DNA of 64,000 bases, taken from Chrysaora quinquecirrha. Its lineage: Eukaryota; Cnidaria; Scyphozoa; Semaeostomeae; Pelagiidae. A program made the translations under genes and the position numbers. Within the stretch, counting starts at the first letter, position 1; every line of letters starts with the position of its first letter. The notes below the pieces were generated by a model that saw only the letters and a list, made by a program, of their open reading frames with translations, made no database searches and was not told the DNA's origin. The DNA lies in assembly GCA_014526335.1 (NCBI GenBank), contig JACTAT010000016.1, positions 3,779,722-3,843,721 of the forward strand, written 5' to 3'. Positions 36,198-48,800 of this stretch are shown piece by piece.

Positions 36198-39100
36198 TTA
36201 CTGAGCCGCTTGAGATCTCTTGATATATAGATTCAGTAACTTCAGCTACAAAATTAAAAAATGTCATCTCAAAACACGAGGAAAAGCTGACACAGAAAAG
36301 TAGATATCAAATAAAAATGAAAATAGTGAACTCCCTAAGGGGACTGAACTCTACTGAACTCCATAACGTTGCCAACTCGCACAAGAGGAGGAAGATTTTT
36401 CCCGTGGGGTTACTGAGGCAAATACTAAAAGTTAAAAGTTTCCGGAGCAAAAAATTATGGCACGTTGCATAAGTGACAGGGTATTCGAGCAAAATCACGT
36501 CAAAAGTTGAAGAGAAATATAGCAACTGCTTATAAGCAACCAAGATGTAGAAGGCCTAAAAGTTTAAGCAACGTATAGTACCACAGGAAAAAACCTAAGC
36601 AACTTTTTAAATTTTTAATATTTTTTATCACATAAAGCAATCGAGGATTGATCAACATAGAAGCTAGTTCCATTCATTTGTCGTCAAACCTCGCATATTA
36701 GCGGGGTGGGGTGTTTCTCGTTAAGTGAGGCATTTCATTGAAGGGTTTCCGTTTAACTTTCAATACCAAGTCTCTAATGGTAACAATATCAGCAAGGAGA
36801 AATGATTCCAGTCATTTTATGTGCAATGTTAAATTTGTCTTGCTTTTCTAGTCTCTATACAATTATTATGGCAAAAAGATACAGTTAAAATTAAGCAACT
36901 ACTAAGCAATTTTTGCTACTAAAAGGTGGCCATAAAAGGTCCGAAAATAAGCAAATTTTTAAATTAGGCCCGAGCGAAGTTGCTTATAAAAAAACTGTGT
37001 GTATACATTATGGTTATGCCATACTACTTATCCCACCAGTAAAATAAAAAAAAAATAAATAGTTTTAATACCTTTGAGCTGTTTAATACTTCCAAATAGG
37101 GATTCAGTACATCTTGCCCGACTAAATTATGCAAACTGACCAGACAGAATACACTTGCTTTTCTGACTGTACTTTCTGAGTGATCATAACCCTGGAAGAA
37201 ATAAAATTTCAAAGAAATTTATTGGATGAAGGAAAGTGACGGAAAGAAATAATATGCCCATGTAAGAGGATGGGTGTACCCATTGTCAAATCAAAATGCT
37301 GTTTGATAATTGGGCAATTCTTATCTGTCATGGATTCAACCACATGAAACGTATACTTCCGCCAATCAGCAAGCCGTTTTGTTTTAACAACATCAAAAAC
37401 TTCACGTGAAAGTCACGTGTAATTTGAGCTATCAGCAGAGATGCCTGTTATTTATGGACACATAACCTTTAACATCTTTGAAATGTATGGTAGTAATTGT
37501 AATGTACATTATTTAATGTTAGTATTTACAATAGTGAAGAAACACTAATTCATACTAACATAAAGCAACTCAAAAGATTGCATTAAAGAATCATTTATTA
37601 CAAAAGGAAGATGCGCATTTTTATTTAGGAACCACATCATTATCAAGCTTTTAAACTCTTTGTTATTCCAGGCTGGCTTAATTTCAGCTGGAAGTGAGTT
37701 CCAGATTTGGGCCCTTGGAAACTTAAGGATTTAATGCCATAGTTAGTTGTTCTGACCCTGGGAAATTGCAAGGGATGGTGCAGTGGTGCAGATAACAAAT
37801 GCATGCTTCAATGATGCTGAAGTGTTACCTTTAATAAAGCATTGACTGCAATCTCCAAATCATTCATGACCATTGAGGCTTGAGCACGCTCGAAGACCTA
37901 GAAGAGAAAATTAAATCAATTTACAACAAAAATTCTACTCATAAGTATAGACCTATTTTAAGGATTATTTTCAAGTCCCCTCTATGGTTATCTAGAAGAC
38001 TTCTTAAGGCCCTGGCAAAAAGATCAAAACATTGTTTGTCAAACATTTGAGATTTGCTTCCCAAGCAATGTTTGACCGTTTTGCCATGTCGCAAAACATT
38101 GCTTGAAAAATAGTATTTGCTGGCAAAATGTTTTAGAAAATTCAAAACATTTGTCTGCTTGTTTCAAGCAAAAATGTTTTGACAACCAGTGTCTTATGGC
38201 ATGGGGCATCAATGAAAACGATGTGATACACAAAACTTTTGAGGAGCCAGCCTTGATATTCCGTCTGTTTGAGAAGAAAAGAAAGATTTTTCATTCTTGA
38301 TTCACTGCACTTACCACATTAAGCATTTTAATGGCTGCTAGAATCGATGGAAATTGGACAGTTTCGATTATGGGACACAGAAGAGCCATGGCATTACTAG
38401 CAGGTTCATTCTCAGCGATCAAATTACAACATTCTTCTGCAGTTTTGGAAACCTCCTTTAATGAATCTGATTGTGTCTCTATTAGTCCTAGTACAACATG
38501 CTTAATATCGCCTTTATACGCTTCAGGTAAAGATCGAATCACCTCACGAATTGCACGCGCAGCTAAGCATCGAATGGCACCCTAAATAAAAAACAATCAT
38601 GTAAATAAGTAAATAAATACACAAATAAATAAAAAAAATACATAATATGTAATATATAATATAAATAAATCATTGAATTGTTCAACGAACAACAAAGAAC
38701 ACCATAGTGCCATAAGGCCAAGCATGTGAAAAAGCAATTGCTCCAGGCCGCCAATGGTACTATATGATTTTCAGACAATAGTGCATGCCCAATTTAAGAG
38801 GCGGTCATACACAATAAGATACATAAAACAGTTGAAAATGCCCAATTAAAGAGACGGCCGTACCACATCAAGGTGTGCGTGCCATGTTTTTGGGTCAGAA
38901 TTTCTGCTTGAAAGCCATTTGTGTGGTCCAGAATTTTTATCTCGATCATCCCTTTTTTTGATTATTTTTTTTTAGCTCTGCCATTCTTTTGGGGTTAGAT
39001 TCTTATGAAATATCAAAGTTAGGCTGAGTAAAACCCGCACATATCGCAAGAACCTTCCATACAAAGAACCTATAGCCTGAATGAAATGATATATTTTCTA

Positions 39101-39895
39101 CCCAATAAATAAGAACCATTTTGGCCTGATATTCAAAGAGGTTATTAATTAAGGGGACCCGGAGCACTCACTGAGGTGCTGTGGCGTCGTGGTGTAATCC
39201 AGCTGACTCGTGGTGTCAGAAGCTCAGTGTGGTCAGGGTTCGAGCCCAGCCACGGTAGCGTCACAGCCAGGGTCAAGGTCTCGATTAGTTAACCTACTAC
39301 TGAGATCTTAGCGACTGGCGCTAAAACACCATTTCACCTTCACCTTCAAAATGCAACTTGTGCTTGGGATAAACCTCTTTCGTGGACTGAAAAAACATTG
39401 CATTCAGAGCATTGAAAAGCAGGGGCCTGCTAAAGCTACTAAATCTTGAATGATGCTTTATTTTTCTTGAATTTGATTTAGACCTTCTTTAAGAATCTCC
39501 TCCCTGGTTATTACACCTCATAACAAACAGGTTCAAAACTTAGGCTCTAATGTTGGATGTTAACCAAACACAGGACAAACATTCTTCCATAAAAATTCGG
39601 TTAAAATATGACCCTCCAAACACACACTCCCCCGGGTGAAAAAGTGGTCAATACCCACCCTGGGCGAGTGATACAGGTATCAGCAATACTATGCATACCT
39701 CTGAATGTTTCAATATCTCGGTAACAATTGGTATTAGATTCTTGATTTTCGGTATGTGTTCTTTAGCTCCAGTTCGTGCAAGTTTTATCAGTTCAATTAA
39801 TGCACTTTTCAAGTCTTCTGATCCACTTTCATTTCTCGGCGCTGATAGAACAGCAGTGATCTGATTCATCATGTCAATATGGGCTGGGGATGGTG
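36198..39895 (-). CDS. CLASP: CLASP: C-terminal TOG-like domain / CLIP-interaction domain (five exons)
   Basis: Residues about 955-1186, exons 39699-39895, 38315-38581, 37829-37897, 37072-37191 and 36198-36245. Sequence marks include LKSALIELIKLARTGAKEHI, IRCLAARAIREVIRSLPEAY, LLCPIIETVQFPSILAAIKM, GYDHSESTVRKASVFCLVSL and LKLLNLYIKRSQAAQ, then TAA. In the family this domain binds CLIP-170 and kinetochore partners. The 48-nt terminal coding exon was found by extending past the last obvious frame; it ends the conserved LLNLYIKR motif. Confidence 0.94.
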
Positions 39896-42800
39896 CTACA
39901 CGGAGAGATAGACATGAGGTGATTTAACAATATATCAGAAATAAATCAAATGTATTTTTCATGAATGGCGAACACTAGGATAGATTTTTCCACAAGTGGC
40001 ATACCACAATAAGTGGGACTCGAATCTGGGCTGCATGACCAGAGAGCCAACGAGGTTTCCACTGAGCTTTAGAGTTCAATGAAATCGCCGAGTAACTCCC
40101 CAAGTCATACAGCCCAATGCTTTCCTCCCATTTTGATTTTTCGTGTTTCAGCTATATTGAGCCTTCTTCAGCACCATACATATGTATACATATTGGTCAT
40201 GAATGGCGTAGAATAAGAAAAAAATCGAATTTCTGTTTAAAGAACTGATTACGTTTTTCAGTAAAAGAAATAACATAAAGAGCTACTCTGGCAAAGATAT
40301 AGAAAATCAAAAGTAACTGTACTGATTGTTGACGTTAAAATCTTTTGAGGAACTTTAGAACAAATTTTCGAGATTTTGGACGACGGGGCTTGGAGGGTAT
40401 TTAACAGATAGGGCACTCGAAATAAAAATAACAATGTAAGAAAACAATTTCTTACAAGGATTTTCAAAACTAAAACAGGATTTTCCCACAAAGTGGATGA
40501 GATTTTCTGAGTCGTTTGCCGTTGGTCAAAGTCAGTCAGGAGCTCCAGGATAAAGAAAAATAAAGAGTTGCGTAAATAACCCCAGCCTCACTGCAGAATT
40601 AATAGTAGCAAATGTAATCTTTGGAAAGAAACATATGGGTAATCAGGCCAGGCAACAGATTATTTAAACACTAGAACGGAACTTACGTTCAGTAGGGCGG
40701 TCAGGCTCCTCCGCACCATCAGCTACTCGAACCATCTCAGGAGAAAGCATAGTTTTGTCATCAACCTACAACAAATACATAATAATCTCTTATCAGAACA
40801 AGATACCCAAGAGACTTGATTAAATTTTTGTATAAATTTCCAGCGTATGTACTTTGTGTAGTAAAAGGGCCTTAATGTAGGACTGGATACAGAAATTAGT
40901 CCTTTAGCCCACCATTTGACTCTGTATGGGCTTTTTCACATTTTTCACCAAACGTTCTCATTACAATGGCAAAATAGAACCTTAATCGCAATTTTTAGCT
41001 AGTTTGGCTGTGGAATTTGCCGTTGCGGCTTCCAGAAAGATCAAAATCTTCGGCATCTTAACGAGAAAGAGAAAACAGCCAAGATGACGTTGTCGCAAAA
41101 GTTGAAATATCAAGACGCGGGAAAATAACTAGCGCCCAGTTCCTTTGTCTGCTCGGGACGTCTTCTTTACTTATGGCGACCTATTGCTAAAACAGTCTAA
41201 TAATAATGAACATATAGACTAAAGCTGTGGCTAAACTAGGAGACTTGTTGCGCATGACATTGCATCCGGCGTGTCTCCCAGGGTGGCCAAACATGCGAGT
41301 GACAAGCGAGCAACATCTCCCCCGAGTTATTTACATGTCGCGGAGACAAGAAATGTTTCTGTCTCCCAGAAACATTTGCGTGTCTCTTGCTACAAATTTT
41401 GTCGCGCGCTACAAAATTCCCGAGGTGGCGAAACTGGGAGACACAGAGGGGACATCAATGTCGCGCGCGACATGTCTCCTAGTTTAGCCAGGCCTTAAGT
41501 CAAGTTCTACCTACCTTTGTTGTGGTGTCTTGATATTGCTTTGGATCATAGCGTAATGGACTGACATCTGATAAAAACGAGCTGTCATTCAACGTTGTAT
41601 GACCTGTTGGCGTCATTTGATATCCCTTCCCTTGCTTTGCGATTTTCCTCTGCGCCTCATTTTGGCTGTCTTGCCCACGAGGCTCATAACCTCGCATTTC
41701 AGGGGAATCCTCCGTGCTCTCTCCACTGAAATTCAGCTTGGACGTTAGGCCAATGTTCTTTGGGTAATTTAGGGCATCCCCCGCTTCTGCACCGTCCCGT
41801 ACATCTGGCCTTCCTCCTGGAGACGTCTCATAGTAAAGAGGTGATGTATCGCGTCCTGGACGATAGCTAGTTGATGCGTCAGGCGTGTCGTAGTCGGATG
41901 CGACATTCTGGTGCTTTGCCGGCGATATACTTCTGTATCCAAGTCTTGTTTGTCCTTTTGTCATTGGGCTTGCATATTTGGATGAATATTCCTCGTATTC
42001 TGCATTGTATTCTGGTACTGGTTTTGGGCTTTGAGGCACTCGGTTAGCCAAAGGCTGCAAGAAAAACAAGAAACTGATAAGAAACAGTTAGTTTATATCC
42101 CGTCTTAGTCAATTGATTAGCTTCAACATAAGTGACAAGTAGGCATCAAGCAAAAACACGTCTCAAAACCGTGTTGCTTCGGACCGCAGGAAATTTTGTT
42201 TAAAAATCTATTCCTGGCTCCAAATGCAAAATTTTGTTGGTCTTGCACAGTGACAATTTTTTAACATGTCCAGACAACATTTCAAGCAATAAATTGCACA
42301 TGCAGCTGGGGCTTTAAGTATAGCAAAAGATGTTTCTGCTTATTCTCTCCATCTTATAGCAATATGTGATAAGGTAAAGGCATGAAAATACTTAATCATA
42401 CCCGCAAATGGCTGTGCAGCAGCTTTGTAGCACCATCCTAAAGGAAAGAAAATTAAGATTATTTATTTCAAATCTTCAATGGTTTTCAATAATAGTTCAA
42501 TAAATGAAGAAATGTTTGGTGATGATTTCTGCGAAGAAACCTTACCTGAAAGGAGTTAGGCAAAACAGCTAACATTGTGCTGAAGACAGGAGTATTCAAC
42601 TCAAATAGAGCAACAATGACTGCTGCTGCTTCCTGGAAATAAGAATAAAAAAGAATCAATTAGCTAATCAATCAACTCAACAACAAAGAAGGGTAAAAAC
42701 AAGGATAATTTCAATATTTAAATATATTTAAGCATGGCAGCGTTCGTCTTAGCATCAGACTGAAGCATAAACGGCTTGAAGAAGCTGACAAATATTTAAG

Positions 42801-45800
42801 GGACCAGTGTGTGAGCTATTTAATTGATTGTTCTATCAATCAATCAATCAATCCATCGATCATCCATTACCTTTCTTACTTCAGCGCTTTTCGGTTCTGA
42901 GGTCCATGTTATGATTCTTGAAACTGCCAGTCTTGTTGCTACGATGGCAAAAGAAGCATAGTTTTAGTTTTGGACAATCAAGATATACAACTTTTTAATA
43001 AGCAACTGGTCAATAGGCAACGAGGGCTGAGATTTGGTTAAAGATAGCTTTCTTTTTACAGTACGTAATTGCATATTTGTCAATTACATTGAAAAGCAAG
43101 AAAAGAGCCAAAATAAGAGTTTTCAGGGAGGGGGTACCCATCACTCTGTTAGGGCTGAAATATAACTTTTTTAAGCAATTTTGAGGGCTGGATAAAAAGT
43201 CCAGTTTCTTAGATTGAAAAAAAGCGTAACACAGAATGTGCAAAAAACGTTCAATATTCAGACTAGAAACTTTGCTTCAAGCCTTTTGAAAAGAATAGCA
43301 ACAAAAATTGAACCGAAGCCTCACCCCCTGTGTTGGCAAAATCACTCGAGTCCATTAATTTAATCAGTCCTTGTAAGTAATGCAGAATGGCAATCTTCAT
43401 CTTGAAAAAAGAAACGGATTAAAAACCAAGAATCTCCTAGATGCAGTTAAACGTACGAGAAAGATTTCAATTGAATATTTCGATCCAGATGAGATAAGGT
43501 GGGAATAGTTGATCTAGATTAATCTAGAATGAATCCAGATTAATTTCCAAATTAGTCTAGATTGATATTGAGATTAATCTAGATTAATTTACAGATTAAT
43601 ATAGATCATTTCGAGATTAATCTACCAGCTTCCAGGTTAATCTAGATTCATTTCCATAGTAATCAAGATTAGTTTCTAGATTAATCTAGATTAAGTTCCA
43701 GATTAACCTAGATAAGTTTCCAGATTAATCTAGATTAATTTCAAGACTAATTTAGATTAGTTTCCTGATTAATCTAGATCAATTTCCAGATTAATCTAGA
43801 ATAATCTATATTGAGTAAATGGATTTACATTAGATTATTATCATTCAATCAAGATTATCTAAGATATCAACCAAGAAATCTAGGTTGGGCAGGACTGCTA
43901 ATGCAAAATTAAAAGTATTTATAATGCAGGTGCAAATCCACAACAAAGAAAAACTGCATTGGTTGACTACGTATACCCTTTAGGTTTGTTTGGACTAAAG
44001 GTTTAATCTGGAAGACGATTACCAATCTTGATTCTTTGAGAGCTTTATCCTATTTGATCAAGATTAATGGATTAACATTGACAAAGAAGCCTACCTTGAG
44101 TGTAGGGGTTTGTGTACTGTCAGTAATATATTTCGTTAGAATCTGAAACTGCTGATCATAAGGAAACGAATCCCTGAAAAAAGAATGAATATTTTATGAG
44201 AACAAGAAGTTAACAAGCAATATGCATAAGTGTATCTACAGTCCATTGACTTCAATGGGAATTTGAAGCCTCAGGAAAACGGCAGTTAACAGTGGACTGT
44301 CATGCAACAGAATGCAAATTGGCTTCCCTTTCCACTTTCACAACAGAACTATTATTCGCATCGTGGGTATCAGCGCTTCAAATATCGGCATTCCTTTTGA
44401 AAAATGCTGTTTTAAGAGAAGGTTCTCACCTAGTCTGTGTGGCAAGTACCTTCACTATACTCGGACTGCACAAAATGCCAAAAATAGCGGGCACACAAGG
44501 AACAAATAGGGCATTCTACGCTAAAGGAAGGAAGATCAAACAAATATTCCGAAAAAAGCTGTTAAACAGAGATTATTGAAAAAATCGATCTTATTTGAAG
44601 CAACAACTAACCTAACAATGTCAAGAACTCTTGCAACTTTTGACTGTAATGACGGAAGAATGTCAGAACCAATCTTATGCAGAAGTCGAGTCAGTAGGAT
44701 GAATATCCAGTCATTCAAATGAATCCTACAGTGAATGATGAACTCGCTGAGAACATCGAGAAATATTCTGTACACTTTGATGTGAGGATCGGAGAAGAAC
44801 TTATTGCAGACATCTCTTATCCTTAGCGTTTCTTCCAAGCTGAAAAATAAATCAACTCAAAATTAAACAAGAAAAGAAGATGAATGAAAAGACACGCGCA
44901 GAGCAGGTAATACCGTTAACCCTCGAATTGACCCCCCTCGAATAAGCCCTCCCCTCGAATTAGCCCCCCTTCATTTTAGAGGGAGGTATTGTTAATAAAC
45001 CCCCTCTCTTCGAATAAGACCCCATTTTAGAGGGAGATATTGTTAATAAGCCCCATCCTTCGAATAAGCCCCTCCCCTGACATGTTGGTGTTAGCCTTTT
45101 GAGTCCATATTGGCACTTTATCGAGTTATGAAAGAAAAATGAATTCTCCAAGTTGATGATAAATCATGTTTTTGTGAATACTTTTATAAGCTCCCCCCTC
45201 GTTCAAGTCCCCAACTCGAATAAACCCTCCTCCAAAATAATGAAAAATAATTAAGCCCCCAGGGGGCTAATTCGAGGATCTACGGTATGTATAAAATCGA
45301 ATGTTAGAAAGGATAGGCCATGACTGCGCTTAGTCTCTTTGCTTGGATACTTGCGGGGAAGAGAAGAAATTTAAAAAGTGAGGCATTAAAGTTGAAAAAC
45401 GACGAGAAAACGACTAGTCAAGATAAATTTTCTTCTAATGGTATAAAAACATATTTAGAGTTATATACCGAAATGCAATACCTAAGTTTTTTGTTTCCTT
45501 GTAGGTAGACCTGCAGTGACGTCATGCCATCTCTGTTTTCGGTCCAACTTTGACTGCCAAGGAGTTTTATGATTTCATTTACATCCTAAGGGGAAAGAAG
45601 CATTAATAAACACAGATTAATATAAAGAGGGATACAGAAACACGAGGGCAAGAGTTTGACTTATTACACAAGTGCCAGTTATCGCAGCTACCATCTTTAG
45701 TTGTTGTTGTTGTTGTTGGAAAGCCGCTCAAACTGGGACTTAGACTCATTACACAAGTCCCACTCTTTAGAACAGCAACGGCAGTCTTTAGCAACAGCAA

Positions 45801-48800
45801 CAACTATTTACTTAAGAAAATTGAATTGGATGGCCTACGGAAATTAGATTGGCCTAAGGAGCGAAAACTACAACTCATGTAATAAGTCTAACTGGGACTC
45901 GTGACTTTTGCATGCAACAAAGCGGCCACTCTATAGCGGCCAAAGAATTAGCGGAGCCAATCAGATTGCAGCACTTTATTTGCTGTATTTTTACTGGCGT
46001 ATTAATGTCCTCCCACTTTTATTGCGATTCGATTTTTCGTCAGATAGAACGACAGAATAAAATATAACCAATCAGTGAGCAGCAAAATGAAATGGCGAAT
46101 GCGACTCTAATCAAAACATTCGCATTTGGAATACAACTTTAATTTAAAACTGGACGCTTTTCAATATTGTCAGGATACGAGTCTCAGTGTGTAGGGAATT
46201 GATGTTGTTGTTGGTCCAGTTTTTATGAGCGGAACTGAGACTCTTGTAATACGTCTAGGCAAGAGTTACAATGGTATAACAAGATCAATTATTATGCTAA
46301 GCATTCTAAACTCCACAGAGCAAGACATTTTTAAGCATTGTACCTGTGTTACGGGCCCTTGTTTGAGGTTATAAGCACTGTTCGATCTCTCTGATGATAT
46401 ACTTGAACCTTCGCTCTCTTCATCACTTGATCGCTGATTGTTTTGCATGTTATTATTCATTGAGTCGTATCTGCGATGACCAGGACTGCGTTCCTAAAAA
46501 AGAAAATGCAAACCTTTAATTAAATGAATCATGAAGAATTATTTTCAGAAGACCTGAAACAAACAAAATAATTGGCTGCCCCGAAATTAGCACCAAAAGA
46601 AATGGAATCAACTAAACAGAAGTCTGTATAGGCTATAAGGCCCTGGGTAAATGAAATTAAAACTTATCTGAACATGCCATTGAACTTACGCTTCAGTGCC
46701 GAGTGACCGAAAGAACTTAACATTTCACTGCAGATTTGCCGGACATTTTCAGCCTCCTTTTCATGCACTTACTTTGGCGCGAAATTCGAAATTTTTTCAC
46801 TGAAAAATTTAGAACGTAGCCACCACTTACTATCATTAGCAAGTATATATGTTGCCAAATGAACTGAACATACCAATGAACAATTTTTTTACACCAAAAA
46901 TTTTTTAACTGAGATCAAACATTCAGTTCAGTGACTGAGCAAGGAGGGCAAATGAACTGGATTTCTCACTGAACTTCAATAGAGGTTTCCGCAAAAGATG
47001 GCGGCCTTTTCTGTCAATCCCTTGTTTTTCTTAAGGTTTTTCGAAGGGAATTCTGGGAATAATTTCCTTAGCTACAAATTCAACGTCTGCAGCTATGTAA
47101 AAACGTAACTAAGAAATTATTCACAAAAATCCTTGGTACTGAAAATTATTGGTACTGAAAATTATTCTAAGTTTTTAACAAAATAAAACATGAAAGTTAC
47201 TTACGTAAGCATTCCATAGTTCATCTTCAGTGACGAATTTAGCATTTCCTGCAAAGAGGATTTTGTTCATTAGAAAGATTAAGCCCAAAAATTTGCATTT
47301 ACAAATCTGTCGGGTGCAAAACGTTCCAACATGTTTGCTAACAATGCTGGCACGGTTTGCGCCCGCCTTAAATAGCACTAAAAGCGAGCAAAACGTTGAC
47401 GAAGATGTTCATGCATCAAAGACTTTTGGTTACACAGATTCACTGGAGATGAGAGACAGCACGAAATTTATTATAACAACGGGAAAACGTAATTTAGACC
47501 TACCATGAGCACCATTGTATCTGTTTCTTAGATCCGCAACTGGCATAGCCTTTCCGCTTCCCCGGTTCATTCTCACCGGACTTGAATCTCGACTGCCGGC
47601 TCTTGAATTCGATCTTGAGGTCGACTGTGACGTTGAAGATTTCCTAAAGAAAAATGATATCAAATTTATGAATTCTGAGCAAGACTTCATTTAATTTCAT
47701 TTTCAAAAATTTACACGTTTAAAAAAAATACTGCAAGAAACTAACCTGTTTTACAAAATTACATTTTTTAAGTAATATAGAGGATTTGCAAATTAGGAAT
47801 TAAAAGTTTGTTGCCAAAAAGTAACCCTAGAATGAAGACATGATTTAATCTTTATGAGCATATATAACTCCCATGGAAAGTAACTTAAAGCCTCCGGAGA
47901 ACTCCCATAAGAATGAGTAGTAGGCAAATGCAGTTTTATGGTTCAAATTTGTACAGACTTCCATGAAACATAGCTAAATAGTATTACAACTTTATAGTTT
48001 GAAGATGAAATTTAAAAACACTCAACAAACCTTGGCGTCGGAATCCTCGTCTTCATCGGACTAATGCGTTTCATGTAATCTTCGGAGCGTTCTCGTGAAA
48101 ACGATGGCATTCTTCGTGTCGGTGATGCCGACCGACTGGACGCTGCAAAATACATTTGATATTTATCGTACATTTTCGTATAAATTCGTCAGTCTCAAGC
48201 TAAATCTGTCAGTTTGATATTACTATTTTGAAAGAAGCAGCAATCCATTTGTAACTTCATAGATTTAACTGTCTCTTAGCTAACTTTCTGGAAATTTTAA
48301 ATAGCAGTTAAGCTAAATCCCAGTTCAATCTTTGCAAAACTCAAGATTCCGATGATTAAAATTTCATGAAACTGTTAAATTTTGGATTTTTTGACTGAGG
48401 ACTGGAGCGTGGGTGATTAGAATTGTGATTAAGTTTTTTATCTGTTAAATCCAATGAACTTCTGAATTTTGTCCATTCATTCCGAGAGCTGAAATTTATG
48501 ATAAATATTAGGCCGGTTTCTCAACTAGGAACCAAGATAGTGTAGAAGAAGCACTATTTTGACTTCAAAGCGTTGACTTTTAACAGCTTCACAGAACTCG
48601 ATATTTCAAGGCCAAAGAAAATCCCAACGATAAGCTTGTTAGCGGAGATAAACGTCAGATAATCGTTCAGTTGTAGCGAACAAAGCACGATCTGCACGAT
48701 AAAGCTTCGCGATACAATTAACACTTGATCACGATGAAATTTCCATAACAAAATTGCTAGCTCCACCGGTCAGTCGTGTCCAACATGAAGGCAATCTTCG

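Noticed and set aside
35944..36204. 86-residue plus-strand frame
   Set aside because: It overlaps the CLASP terminal exon and 3' UTR on the opposite strand and has no family resemblance.
41227..41498. Plus-strand frames of 75-86 residues and the related minus-strand frame at 54379-54705
   Set aside because: They fall within the two copies of the CGCG inverted-repeat element. The similarity between them reflects the element, which is otherwise non-coding.
44292..44579. 95-residue plus-strand frame
   Set aside because: It lies in a CLASP intron between two well-supported exons on the other strand; no family resemblance.
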